From the NCBI RefSeq assembly GCF_000210295.1, contig NC_026743.1, positions 3,658,001 to 3,722,000 on the forward strand: 64,000 nt of DNA, in the 5' to 3' direction. Below the pieces are notes generated by a model. It had not been told where the DNA came from and ran no database searches. It saw only the letters and a list, made by a program, of their open reading frames with translations. Positions 41,069 to 50,921 of this stretch are shown piece after piece (position 1 is the first letter of the stretch; each line of letters opens with the position of its first letter). The stretch is from Trypanosoma brucei gambiense DAL972. Its lineage: Eukaryota; Euglenozoa; Kinetoplastea; Trypanosomatida; Trypanosomatidae. The position numbers were made by a program, and so were the translations under genes.

Positions 41069-42760
41069 ATGAATGGAAGGTATGCTCGGCAGTCGGGGTG
41101 TTTTCGTGGTAAACGTCCACGTGAAATCACAACGCAGAAGCTTTTCAACCGTGCCATCGAGCATTTTCAGTCGATTTATAATGACTCTGTGGAACGCCAC
41201 GAACGCGAGACCTTCGCTTCCCGTGCAGTATTTGAAAAGCAATGTGGTGTGGACCGCGAGCACTTTAACAGGGCGCATGGAAGTTTGGCGAAACATGGCA
41301 AGGGGAAAGACTTCGCACTCGTTTTAGAGCAGTTTGAAAACGAGGAAGCGAAATTGCAGAGGGAGCACGAAGAAGAACTTCAGCGGGTGTATCCCCTTGC
41401 CTTTTTGGAGCTTGACACAGCCGCTGTCCTTTCCCTGACACTGATTCCTAGGCTAAAGAGCAAACTCGACTTACTGGAGAGGCAGCTCACTCAGCGGCGC
41501 AAATTCACCAATCAACATCAAGGCGATGCCGCGGCGAGAGGAAGTCACTCTCGAGATGTTGACCCTCCTGTGGACGCAAAGGAGTCGGACGACAAAAACG
41601 GTGCGGATGGCGTCCCGTCTGAAGTGAATGATGCGAAGATTGGAATCGAAAAGGATGATGTCGGAACCTTGTGTGTTGGAAGAGGCGCGTACATTACGGG
41701 TGATGAGCCCAATGAAGTGGAAGAGTCAGATTCTAGCGCGTTGGTTCAGGTTTTAGATACTAGCGTTGAAGATGGGAAGGTAGGCACTGGTACTGGAGGG
41801 GGGTTTCGTAATCATGTGCACCGATTGGTCTCAAGAGGATTGGGTAACATTTTGTCCATCCCAACAGACGTCATGCGAGCTGGCGCTGCCGATTTTGCCC
41901 GTATTGGCTTACTCCTCAACACTGAGAGCCGCAGGGAACGGCGCAATGAAAGGAGGAAATTTCTTCGCAGCCACATGGAAGTTTGTGGTCCCGAGGGGAA
42001 GACCATCGGGAAATGGGAGCTGAAGCGCCTCCTCCAGGAAGGAAAAGAAGATAAATTGAAACAGGAAGAAATATTTGCAGCGCTGGAGGCGGCGAAAACT
42101 ATGCCGGAATTTACCGGGAGTGATATGAATGCCAATATAGTTGAAAGCATGGAGAACGATGGGGCTCCACGTAAAACTGCTGGTGCATCAACTGCATCAC
42201 GCGAAACAGGGGACACAACCGCGTCGGAAACGGTTGTAAAGCGCCATACCAAAATCGTCTTTCGGGGAAACGGTTCGCGACGGGACGATGGTGTTCCATT
42301 TACCAGAAAGGACTTTGAATGGACTAGTCTGGGCCTTGACGACGAGAGTATAGGCGAGGGCTCTCGTATGGAGAAGTTGGCGGAGTCGTACATGTGGCCG
42401 AAGCGAACTGAGGACCGTATTCCTCACATTTTGTGTGGTGAGGTCATACCCACGTATTTTCGTGTGAGGCAGTATCAATTAGACACTTCTTCACCCACCA
42501 CCGCGACCGTGCAAATGAGTGCCACCGGAGAGGACGGCTGTCCCTCTACTCTGTTGGATGATTTCGCAGAGGCGACTCAACTTGATCCAGTGCGAGAAGG
42601 GATGTCTAATGGAGAGAAAGGAGTAGTTACAAAAAAGTCCCCGTTAGTGTTTCGAATTCCGTTTCGCGCGAAAAGTGTTTGGCTGAAGGTAGACACCTTG
42701 GGAGATTTTATTGCCAGCCAGGTGAAGTTCTTCGGGGCCGCAACTTCTCGTGAAATATAG
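41069..42760 (+). CDS. Hypothetical protein, coiled-coil N-terminus
   Basis: I do not recognise the family. The ATG at 41069 gives 563 residues; only a GTG lies upstream in frame. The N-terminus is basic and aromatic (GRYARQSGCFRGKRPREITT), then a helical region rich in Glu/Arg/Lys spans about residues 25-150. A polar acidic stretch (about 150-240) follows, then a second basic helical block (about 280-340, RRERRNERRKFLRSHMEVCG). The last 190 residues are mixed, with KDFEWTSLGLDDESIG, HILCGEVIPTYFRVRQYQLD and a final hydrophobic/basic block RIPFRAKSVWLKVDTLGDF that could be an ordered domain. There is no membrane helix or clear targeting signal. Confidence 0.75.
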   Translation: MNGRYARQSGCFRGKRPREITTQKLFNRAIEHFQSIYNDSVERHERETFASRAVFEKQCGVDREHFNRAHGSLAKHGKGKDFALVLEQFENEEAKLQREHEEELQRVYPLAFLELDTAAVLSLTLIPRLKSKLDLLERQLTQRRKFTNQHQGDAAARGSHSRDVDPPVDAKESDDKNGADGVPSEVNDAKIGIEKDDVGTLCVGRGAYITGDEPNEVEESDSSALVQVLDTSVEDGKVGTGTGGGFRNHVHRLVSRGLGNILSIPTDVMRAGAADFARIGLLLNTESRRERRNERRKFLRSHMEVCGPEGKTIGKWELKRLLQEGKEDKLKQEEIFAALEAAKTMPEFTGSDMNANIVESMENDGAPRKTAGASTASRETGDTTASETVVKRHTKIVFRGNGSRRDDGVPFTRKDFEWTSLGLDDESIGEGSRMEKLAESYMWPKRTEDRIPHILCGEVIPTYFRVRQYQLDTSSPTTATVQMSATGEDGCPSTLLDDFAEATQLDPVREGMSNGEKGVVTKKSPLVFRIPFRAKSVWLKVDTLGDFIASQVKFFGAATSREI

Positions 42761-43375
42761 ATTTTTGATCCCCATAGGTATTTGTTATACTTTCTACTCC
42801 CTCCTCCCTTTCCAGTGCATTCCTTGCTTATTCCTGGACTCATTTCGTCTTTGAGCCTTTGTCTCATATCGTGTAATACATTTTGAAGTAACTTCCACCG
42901 CGTGAAAGAGGCGAGGAGGATATGGGGCGCAGCAAACAGGAGGGGAAAGGGGGGGGGAATGACAGCAGTAAAAGTGTCTTGATATACAAATTTGCATAGA
43001 TGCCCCTCCCATTGTGTGGAGCGGTGCGGCATACACGCACAAGTAGTCACGGGTCATCCTGAGTACTGGAGTTCTTGCACCACAGGCACTTAATGTGATC
43101 TCTCCCCTCTACTTCCTCCCTGCGCAACTCCCACTGTAAGCATCTTCTAGGAAAGAACAAAAAGTAGATAGGGGCACTTTTCTGACTTTCTTTGGAAATC
43201 TTGTTTTAGCTGTGGTAGTTCTCCTGCGGTCCTTGTGTCGTCTGTCTATTACCGGTATTATTTTTACGATTTTAGGTCTATTTTTTGGCTCTCCACTGCG
43301 GGTTGCGGGGGCTTAAAGCGAGGTCGACAAACCTTTAGATAGGTAGACAAGGGAGTGATAATTACCACAATAGAC
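42761..43375 (+). other. Intergenic region
   Basis: No gene is seen. Pyrimidine-rich stretches around 42788-42830 and 43100-43130 and a G run (42951-42957) are the only notable features. Confidence 0.55.
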
Positions 43376-43768
43376 ATGGCGGGCACCACCGCTATAGTAA
43401 AGGACTCGGCAATGTCTCGAGAATTGCAGCAAGACTGCATTGACTGTGCCGCGCATGCACTACACGTCATGGGGCTGAATGAGCAGACCGCGATGGCACA
43501 GTTCATCACGCGCGAACTCAATAGCAAATACGGATCACGTTTCCACTGTGTTGTAGGACGCTCCTTCGGTTCATATGTTGGTCATGACAGCCAGTACTTC
43601 ATCTACTTCCTGATCGGTGATTGTGCGTTTCTGATCTGGCGCACCGTAGATACCTTCGAAGAGCGTGTGTTTTATGCAGCGGTGGACGACATAGCCGTCG
43701 GAAACAAATATTATAGTTGCGAAAAAAACACCTGTGTTGATGAGAAGCTGGGACAAACGTCAATGTAA
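43376..43768 (+). CDS. Dynein light chain LC8 (DYNLL)
   Basis: With the ATG at 43376 the protein has 130 residues; an upstream GTG is not needed. Residues 1-90 match LC8 closely. The N-terminal strand is AIVKDSAMSRELQQDCIDCA. The target-binding core then reads YGSRFHCVVGRSFGSYVGHD, followed by FIYFLIGDCAFLIW. LC8 is a homodimer that binds short linear peptides at the strand exchanged between subunits, and is part of cytoplasmic and axonemal dynein and many other complexes. The C-terminal 40 residues after the LC8 fold (TVDTFEERVFYAAVDDIAVG and beyond) have no counterpart in the 89-residue animal protein and are unusual. The assignment to LC8 rather than the Tctex1 family is firm because of the FGSYV motif. 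Confidence 0.94.
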   Translation: MAGTTAIVKDSAMSRELQQDCIDCAAHALHVMGLNEQTAMAQFITRELNSKYGSRFHCVVGRSFGSYVGHDSQYFIYFLIGDCAFLIWRTVDTFEERVFYAAVDDIAVGNKYYSCEKNTCVDEKLGQTSM

Positions 43769-44064
43769 AAAACTTCCAAGGTACAGCAACCACCAGCGTA
43801 ACACCCCTACAAATGAAATCGGTCGGTTGTGCAATGTCATTTGTTTGTTCTCTTGCCCTTGCATTCACGGAGCTACTTATATGATGCACTAGATCCCTGC
43901 TTGGCACTTGCTATTCAACTCCTCCCCTAGAAAAGACACCTGGTCGTGAACGTGTCAACATAATCCCCATCATCACAATGAATTCACTTGTTTGACATAT
44001 TCAAGTCCAAAGGAAGTGGGTGAAATAGACGGAGGGTTTGAATTCTTCTATCAATCAAACGACT

Positions 44065-44655
44065 ATGTATGGTGTTGAGTGTTTTCGGCCACTTGGCCTC
44101 GCCGCCTTTATGTTGGCAGTCCTTTCGGTCGTGCGGGTCGCAACATCAGAAGATGACCCAAACAAACTGACGCCGCAGGAGCGCATAGATAGATACCGCA
44201 AACGAGTTGCGCGGTCGTTCCTCCTTAAGATGGCTGAAGAACCCGGTGCCATGACGCTCCCCTCAGGCGTCGTTGTTCACGTGCTCAACCGCGGCGGTGG
44301 TGGACGGTCGGCTGCTGTTGATGATGAATGCACCGTTCACTACACAGGAACACTGAAGGATGGAACTGTGTTTGACAGCTCACGAGATCGCGGACACCCC
44401 TTCAAACTTAAGCTGGGTCAAGTGATTGTTGGTTGGCAGGAGGTCCTCCAACTGATGCGACCCGGCGACCGCTGGAAAGTTTTCATCCCACCTGAACACG
44501 GTTACGGTGCGAGAGGTGCAGGCCCAAAGATCCCACCCCACTCCGCACTGGTGTTTGACATGGAGTTGATTTCCATTGAAGGCGGCGGCAACGGTCGCAC
44601 TGAAAAGGAGGTGGAGGAAGTTCTCAAGGGTTATGCGGGGAAGGGAGACTTGTAA
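44065..44655 (+). CDS. FKBP-type peptidyl-prolyl isomerase, secretory
   Basis: The ATG at 44065 gives 196 residues with a hydrophobic N-terminal signal sequence (LGLAAFMLAVLSVVRVATSE, about residues 9-28). A helical spacer (about 30-60) precedes a complete FKBP domain (about 65-175). Active-site residues are intact: VHYTGTLKDGTVFDSS, then GQVIVGWQEVLQLMRPGDRW, HGYGARGAG and IPPHSALVFDMELI. It should catalyse cis-trans isomerisation of peptidyl-proline bonds and bind FK506-like ligands, in the secretory pathway or outside the cell. The layout of signal, helical spacer and FKBP resembles Mip-type FKBPs of bacteria and of Trypanosoma cruzi. The C-terminus has no KDEL-type retention signal. It lies 576 bases ahead of a second, degenerate FKBP. 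Confidence 0.93.
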   Translation: MYGVECFRPLGLAAFMLAVLSVVRVATSEDDPNKLTPQERIDRYRKRVARSFLLKMAEEPGAMTLPSGVVVHVLNRGGGGRSAAVDDECTVHYTGTLKDGTVFDSSRDRGHPFKLKLGQVIVGWQEVLQLMRPGDRWKVFIPPEHGYGARGAGPKIPPHSALVFDMELISIEGGGNGRTEKEVEEVLKGYAGKGDL

Positions 44656-45231
44656 TTGGTTGATTATTGAGAGGAAGGGGGAAGGTAAAAGAATTTGCCG
44701 TGTATGATACTGTGCGGGGGTGCATAAACGCGCTTGCTGGTAGTGTTCACCGGGGGATCAGAGTTGTTGTTAGGGAGTTAATGTGTGTTAATAGTGTTTG
44801 TTCCCGTTGGAACAATTTTCACATATGTATGGGGGAAAGGGAGCAAAATCAAGGCGGCACCGCCCGGAAGGCATCATCTCTACTGCTGTTTTTTGCATAT
44901 CAATCGTGTTTGCCACCCTCCTACTCCTGTAAAGTAGGGGGTTGTATTCTACCGATGTTAAAGCAGAGACAACGACAGAAAATGGCAAGGGCAATAACAA
45001 CCAAAACAACCGTGATCATCCAAGTTGCAGGTACCAATAATGGAGACGATACCAAGTGCCTATCTTATCTCTTGTCACCGAATGAAAAAGTTTCTAAGGA
45101 GAGAAAAAAGTGCGTCATACTATTTACGAATCATTCCATCACTTTTTTGTTTGTGCGCTTACTTTCAGCATCCTTCCCCTCTCACTGCTTTTTTTTTTTT
45201 GGACGGGTTGTTTGTAAGGGTGTAGGTTGCA
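44656..45231 (+). other. Intergenic region between two FKBP genes
   Basis: No gene is supported. A 191-codon frame at 44667-45242 has mixed low-complexity composition and overlaps the next start; I read it as chance. The T-tract and AG at 45171-45218 form a splice-acceptor-like signal. Confidence 0.55.
45171..45218 (+). promoter_or_regulatory. Putative trans-splice acceptor for FKBP-like gene
   Basis: A pyrimidine-rich segment with 12 T at 45189-45200 is followed by the first AG at 45217-45218. It sits only 13 bases before the ATG at 45232. Confidence 0.5.
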
Positions 45232-46233
45232 ATGAACAATAGCAATAATTCCTCCGTAGGAAGCATCGGCGCTCCACCGCGGCAGAGACACAAGTTTGGC
45301 ACCTGCACAGCTGAAGGTATCGCAGCACCCGTAGCGGCGGGGGGGATAATAACACGTGGAGGGAATTTTCAGAAGCCAACTCCCTCAAGTGACGACTCCG
45401 CGGCCTCAACAGAAGATTTATCTCTGCTCTTGTGGTGTAGCGTCGGGGTTTTCTTGTTGCTGTACGTGATCAGTGGGCGGTTTCACAACCTCTATATAAC
45501 TCCGGAGGATAATGATAAGGCGGAACAAAATTTCCTCCAATATTTGTCTGAGCGTTGGTCTCGCGAAGGTGATGCAATCATCACAAAGGCGTCAAATGAT
45601 GCCAGTTTTACGCAGCACGGTGATGGACGTATTTATTTCCGCGTAATGAATCAAACCTTTCCTATTAAGGAGTCCACGCCGCCACGCGTTGTGTCAAAAG
45701 TATCTTTTCCGGAAGTAAGCAGTGACAACCGGTGGCGCGGTGATTTGAAAAATGCCACAAGTGAGGCAGCCATGGAGTGGCGTAACCTGACTCAGACAAT
45801 GCAATGCGCTGGAACCGATGGGCCACTCATTTTTCACCTTGTCGCATTTCTTTCGAGTGGCGTGCGCTTTGTGAGTACATATGTTCCACCAGGGAAGCCT
45901 GAGATACGATCAGTGGGGGCCCACATTCCATGTCTGAATGCCATTCTGCCATTGATGTGCAAAGGTGACAAATGGGAAATTATCTGCCCTCCTGAGATGG
46001 CATTCGGATCCCACGGATTTCAGGAGGTGCCCCCATCTGCGACAACAATCTGGCAGGTTCTCATGTTGGATGTGACTAAAAGCGGGCCACGCACGCGGGC
46101 ACACGTGCAAAAGCTCCTCGCGGCAGCGACACGACGTCATTCCGGCGAGCTGCCGATTACTCGAAGGGAATTGTACGAAAGGGCAATGCGAGCCCGTGGG
46201 AAGCTGTTGGGTAACGGTGAAGGCACACTGTAA
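45232..46233 (+). CDS. Degenerate FKBP-like protein, membrane-anchored
   Basis: The 333-residue protein has a polar N-terminus of about 65 residues and one hydrophobic helix (LSLLLWCSVGVFLLLYVISG, about 64-83). A long C-terminal part follows, suggesting a type II membrane protein. Residues 205-285 follow the FKBP outline: IFHLVAFLSSGVRFVST, then KGDKWEIICPPEMAFGSHGF and VPPSATTIWQVLMLDV. The key catalytic/ligand residues are replaced: the VHY Tyr by Leu, FDS by FVS, the VIxGW Trp by a Leu-rich segment, and the YGxxG Tyr by Phe. It is therefore unlikely to be an active isomerase and may act as a scaffold or chaperone. It stands next to a canonical FKBP and may derive from it by old duplication (inference). 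Confidence 0.78.
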   Translation: MNNSNNSSVGSIGAPPRQRHKFGTCTAEGIAAPVAAGGIITRGGNFQKPTPSSDDSAASTEDLSLLLWCSVGVFLLLYVISGRFHNLYITPEDNDKAEQNFLQYLSERWSREGDAIITKASNDASFTQHGDGRIYFRVMNQTFPIKESTPPRVVSKVSFPEVSSDNRWRGDLKNATSEAAMEWRNLTQTMQCAGTDGPLIFHLVAFLSSGVRFVSTYVPPGKPEIRSVGAHIPCLNAILPLMCKGDKWEIICPPEMAFGSHGFQEVPPSATTIWQVLMLDVTKSGPRTRAHVQKLLAAATRRHSGELPITRRELYERAMRARGKLLGNGEGTL

Positions 46234-46566
46234 GGGTTGGCATTATGATGTGTGCAAATACGCATCGCGGGGAGGGGCGCCACCTTGTGGTGGCGTGTAG
46301 TGAAGAGAAAAGAAATACAAATGGGAGGAGAGAAACGAAATAGTCCATGCAATATATAAGAAAAGAATATTTACGGGGGTGGATACCTTGTTGTGAAGCC
46401 CCATGTGCATTGATGCCCGCGTGTCTGTTGTACAGCACCGCTATTGGCTCGGCTGTAGTGGTCACTATTGTTTGGCTCTGTTTTTACTTCCCATCAACAT
46501 CCCTGTGGCAACTACAGAGAGGGGAGGGAGTAGGGCGTTTTAGTGAATTCATAGTTCTCTTTTTTA

Positions 46567-46632
<66 letters not shown>

Positions 46633-47840
46633 TTGTTGGTTTTCTTCCCGCTTCCACAATGACACGAGTATATTTTGGTGGTGGTGGTGGTGTTTTTAAC
46701 CCCCTGTGGGGGAGCTCTGAAAAGAAGTTAAAGAACCTCTTTCCGACGAGTGAAAGGAAAAAGGAAACAAGGGTCAACAGTACTCCTTTGATCTGGGAGT
46801 GAAGGGAAATTCACCGACCTTGAGCTGTTTTTTTTGTTTTACTATTTTGTTTATTTGTTTCCATTCAGTTGTTTTCGTTATCATTATTGCTGTCACATCG
46901 TTGTTCATAACCAGTGTTTCAATGTCTTACTTCCTCATCCGATCCCAAAGTTGGTTTAGGAATGCTCCGAACAAAAAAAAAAAAGATTGTGTGTGTGTGT
47001 GTATAGACAAGACCATAGTTACCGCCTTTTTTTTTGCGCCTTCACTGCGCGTAATATCCATTGTGTGTTGGTTTATTAGTTGATTCACTGATGCAGATCA
47101 TTATTTGGTGTTAGTGTCCTTTCTATCGAATATTTTACTCACTTCCCATTCCGTTGAATGGTGGTGATATTTCAGAACGATAGAGCACAAATGTCTGTGT
47201 TTCCTCGCTTATTTGTGCCATTCCGCAACACGCCAGTCTCCTCTCTTCTCTCTTTCCTTATGTGAACATGTAAAAACATAAATTTTACCCGTAGTTGGCA
47301 CTCCGTACCCCGTAAATATAGCATTTGACTGTGGTTAGGAAATCCACATAACGTATAGCACATATACTTATATTGTTGTTCATATATATATATATATATT
47401 TATTTATCTGTTTATTCACATCCCCGCCGCGAGTAATAGTTTTTCTGTGCCTGTGTTTTATAGAGGAAGGAAAAAAACAAGTCAATCCATCGACGAACGA
47501 CAGCAAAAACTAAAACATTTAAAAGAAAAAAGAGCAAAGTGGAGGGGGAAAGTAGCAACAAAAAGAACAGTGTTAAAGAGAGGTATATATTTATTCACTA
47601 TTTCACCTATACGTTGAAGGAGGAAGAAAGAGAGAAAATCGAACCAAAAACGAGGTGAACGAAAGGGTGGCCGACTCTCTACGAAAAAATAAAAAATAAA
47701 ATAAATCAACAGCAACAACAACAATAATAAACACACCAGTAGACAAAAGAAAAAAAAAAGATAAAACTAGATAGGCACTGGAAAGGGGTGAGGTCATCAG
47801 GAGTGGGCAGTTCGCAGCCTTCCAGGACCTCCTCCGAGAA
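46234..47840 (+). other. Intergenic region with AT/GT microsatellite
   Basis: No gene is supported. Besides the AT and GT microsatellites at 46569-46630, it holds A10 near 46974-46983, a TA microsatellite near 47382-47398, and a purine-rich stretch with many A/G tracts (47460-47770) before the FYVE gene. Pyrimidine tracts at about 47215-47262 are the most likely splice signal. Confidence 0.6.
46569..46630. repeat. (AT)n(GT)n microsatellite
   Basis: About 16 AT repeats (46569-46600) run directly into about 15 GT repeats (46601-46630). Such compound tracts are length-polymorphic, and alternating purine-pyrimidine sequence can adopt Z-DNA. Confidence 0.95.
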
Positions 47841-49961
47841 ATGGACCCCTCGAGAGCGTTGCAGGAGGGTTCTGAGGTCTCTGCACTGAACTCAACGGAT
47901 AATTTTCAGTTTCCCGCGCAGGCCCTTACGGAATGTACGGAATGCAACGGGGATGTGGCGGCTTCAAGCTTTGCAAGGCTCTCGACGGATGGTGAAGGCG
48001 GTAGAGCAAGTGAAAAGGAAGGTGACTCACCGGATCAGATGGATAATGACAACAGTGAAGGGGGCGAATTTGATATTTTTGAAGACGTGGCCCCCGGCGT
48101 CTCGAAATGCTCCGCTCCACAAACCGAGGGCACGTATGCGGACCGAGAACCCCCTCAGCTCTCCAACGCATTGGAGCGGGAAACTTCGCAGGAAATAAAC
48201 CGCATTGAAAATAAAGTAGTTGCTGTACGCATTGACAGTAGCACAGTTAACACCTCAGACGACTTTATTAGTACCGTATTCGACGACGTTGACAGGTCCC
48301 CATCCCCATTCATTGTGTTGGACCATCTGGAGGACGGAGGCTGTCTTACGTATCAGGGGACCGTGGACTCGGCCATGCTTCCGCTAAAAGAGGAGCGGGC
48401 GCGAATACTGCAGCGACTCGGGATGTTGCGTGCCACTGAGCAAAGCCGGAGGCAGCAGCTTTGTAGAAAGTATGAGGGAAAGGTAAACAAGCGAATGGTG
48501 TCGCTAGCGGTAACCGCAGCTGAACAGATAGATGCGCCGTATGGAAATAGTACGTATCTGACCTCCTCAAGTGTAGTTTCCACTAACCTTGATACCCAAC
48601 ACAATGAAGCGGAAGAACGAGAACAAGAACAAGACCAAGACCAAGACCAAGTTCTCCCCCAGGACAGTAGAAGGGGAGAAACTACTGTAACTCGGGGAGT
48701 AATGGCGGGCTGTTCGACAACAGTATCAAAGGAAGTAACAGGTAGCGTCCGGGAGGGAGCCTCCCTCGTGTGCGATCAAGTTGATAATGTAGAGAGTGAC
48801 GAGGATGAACCTCATTTCACCGAAAGACTAACAATGTTGGACTGCATGACACAGGAGTGCTACAAGGGACTAGTCCAAGAGGGTGAGTTTTTTTCTGGTG
48901 AAGCAGAAAGTATGGTTAGCGAAAACAGTGCGGATACCGACTCCAGTGGAGACGGGGTACACAGCCGCGCTGATAACATGACGGTGTGTGACAGTGTCGA
49001 TTGTAATAAGCTAGACACGGCGCCGTTAGAAGGTTTTTACATACCAGTACCCATGGACAGAACAGGACAAGTGGAATACGTCTTCAATGGAGATGACGCG
49101 CAGAGACGGTTGAAGTTTCGTAGAGAGGAATATGAGTTGCAGAGGGCTTTGGGTCGAGTAGAGGGGAAGATAGACGCCCTAACAGCGTGTCGCCTCAGCA
49201 AAGGCATTCACTACTGGCAGAGCGACGATTCAACTGACAGTTGCCCGCGCTGTGGCAAAGTTTTCTCATTCACTGTGCGGCGGCATCACTGCCGGCGTTG
49301 TGGGGTGTTGCTGTGTAACGACTGCTGTTCACAGGTTGGGCGAGATATGTATGTGCAGGTGCGCACTAGTGCAGTCACAAGTTCGGACGTGGGGCCTTCC
49401 CATGGTTCGTCTTCATCCCAGCGCACTACGGGAAATGCCACGGACGACGCATGGCTATTCGGTACATGTGAGCCTACTGGTTCTGAGAACACACGGGAAA
49501 AAAGACCTGGAAGCACTCCCAACTCACTTCAACCTAACGAAACTATTAGTGACACCTGGCAATATCAGGGGAGTAGCAGTAACAACAACAGTCTGCCCAA
49601 TTGTATATGCCTGCCAAACAACGGACGACGGGATTATCGTGGGCGGGGTGGCCTGAAGGTGCGGTATGTCCCGTGGGTCCGCATTTGCAATGCCTGTTAT
49701 CTTGTCTGCCTTCGCGCCCGACTTGGAGGGAATTATAAACCCATTCTTGAGGACAATCGCCGCCGCTTCCATGTCCTTAAAGAGGAGGAACAGTCCCTTT
49801 TGTGTATCAATAGTACATGGGAAATGCGATGGGCACAACTAAATGTACTGAAACATGTCGTCATTGAGCGAACAGTGCATATGGCCCACGACCAGGTGCA
49901 GCAAGCGGTTGGGGTATTGTCCGATTGGCTTCAAGAGTGGCGGTTATGCCTCAAACCGTAA
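47841..49961 (+). CDS. FYVE zinc-finger protein
   Basis: The 706-residue protein carries a FYVE finger near its C-terminus. It reads HYWQSDDSTDSCPRCGKVFS (about residues 457-476), then the basic RRHHCRRCG (about 480-488) and LCNDCC. The last metal pair comes much later, in VRICNACYLVC at about 611-621. About 110 Ser/Asn/Gly-rich residues are inserted between the third and fourth Cys pairs, where the usual spacing is about 20. The WxxD and RRHHCR motifs are those that bind phosphatidylinositol 3-phosphate, so an endosomal role is expected. The N-terminal 450 residues are acidic and Ser/Thr-rich with a Glu/Gln/Asp repeat (coded by 48616-48650) and coiled-coil-prone helices. An A/G-rich tract starts just after the stop codon. 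Confidence 0.87.
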   Translation: MDPSRALQEGSEVSALNSTDNFQFPAQALTECTECNGDVAASSFARLSTDGEGGRASEKEGDSPDQMDNDNSEGGEFDIFEDVAPGVSKCSAPQTEGTYADREPPQLSNALERETSQEINRIENKVVAVRIDSSTVNTSDDFISTVFDDVDRSPSPFIVLDHLEDGGCLTYQGTVDSAMLPLKEERARILQRLGMLRATEQSRRQQLCRKYEGKVNKRMVSLAVTAAEQIDAPYGNSTYLTSSSVVSTNLDTQHNEAEEREQEQDQDQDQVLPQDSRRGETTVTRGVMAGCSTTVSKEVTGSVREGASLVCDQVDNVESDEDEPHFTERLTMLDCMTQECYKGLVQEGEFFSGEAESMVSENSADTDSSGDGVHSRADNMTVCDSVDCNKLDTAPLEGFYIPVPMDRTGQVEYVFNGDDAQRRLKFRREEYELQRALGRVEGKIDALTACRLSKGIHYWQSDDSTDSCPRCGKVFSFTVRRHHCRRCGVLLCNDCCSQVGRDMYVQVRTSAVTSSDVGPSHGSSSSQRTTGNATDDAWLFGTCEPTGSENTREKRPGSTPNSLQPNETISDTWQYQGSSSNNNSLPNCICLPNNGRRDYRGRGGLKVRYVPWVRICNACYLVCLRARLGGNYKPILEDNRRRFHVLKEEEQSLLCINSTWEMRWAQLNVLKHVVIERTVHMAHDQVQQAVGVLSDWLQEWRLCLKP
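48616..48650 (+). repeat. Short in-frame GAACAA/GACCAA repeat (EQ/DQ)
   Basis: Six-base units alternate Glu-Gln and Asp-Gln codons inside the FYVE gene. Because the unit is a multiple of three, changes in copy number would keep the frame. It is probably polymorphic. Confidence 0.7.
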
Positions 49962-50908
49962 CAAAAAAAAAAGAAAAAAAGAAGAAAAAGAGGGTCATTC
50001 CTTCGTGTCGTTTCTTTGGTTGTTTTATTCATTGATGGTTTCCCGCCCTCATTTCCTTCCCCCCCTTCCCCTTCTACTTTCTTTTTTACCCTTTTTTTCT
50101 TGTTTTTTTTAGTTTTATCGTTCCGGTCTCCTTTCTTTTTTTCTGTTGTTGTTTGACAGATGCTCCAATTATTATTATTATTATTCTCGATTGCTATTAT
50201 GTTTCTCCCATCCGAGTTTTCCTCCTCTATGTATTATCAAGTGAATAAAGGGAAGATGAAAAAAAATAAGTGTGTATGCCTACGTTTGTACGTCACTACT
50301 CGCACAAATTATATATAAACATGTTTGAGTATATTCGAATAAATAAAATAAATGTACACCTTCACGCTCCTTGTGGACATCTGTCTTTAGCTTTTCATTC
50401 CACCGTTTTCACCTCGCTTGCTCAGTTCTGTTCTGTTTTGTGTTGTGTTGTGTTGTTTTTTTTTTTCCTTTACGTATTTTCATTGTTTTATTTGTTTTGT
50501 TTTCATTTTTTCTTCCTTTATCACCACTATTTTTGTCATTTTTCTGGCCCACACCTCACAGCCTAGAAGAAGGGGTATGTGAAGTAAAAATATAGCGGTT
50601 CCTTTTTGTTTTTTACTTCTGCTGTTTTTTTTTTCCTTGGGTGCGTTAGAGGAGAACGTAGTGTGTGAAAAGAAAAAAAAAGAAAAAAGTGTGTGCATAA
50701 GAACGAAAAGAGAAAAGGAAGCATATATATATATATATTTGAGTTTGAGTGGTTTGTTGATTGGGAGGTTGGGAAGGAAGGTGGGATGGAAGAAAAGAGA
50801 AGTTGAGAAGCTGAAAAGATGGTAAAACACCAAAATGGCGCTTCGGAGGCCCTTACGGTCGAGTGGTTGTTGTTTTTTTGTCTTTTGTTTGGGGGGCGGG
50901 AGGGTTTT

Positions 50909-50921
50909 CCCCCCCCCCCCC
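50909..50921. repeat. C13 homopolymer
   Basis: Thirteen consecutive C follow a G-rich stretch (50891-50904). The pair could fold back on itself or form quadruplex-type structure. Confidence 0.85.

Noticed and set aside
44667..45242. 191-codon frame between the two FKBP genes
   Set aside because: It runs through the T-tract/AG splice signal and over the ATG of the next gene; composition is uneven and no motif is seen.
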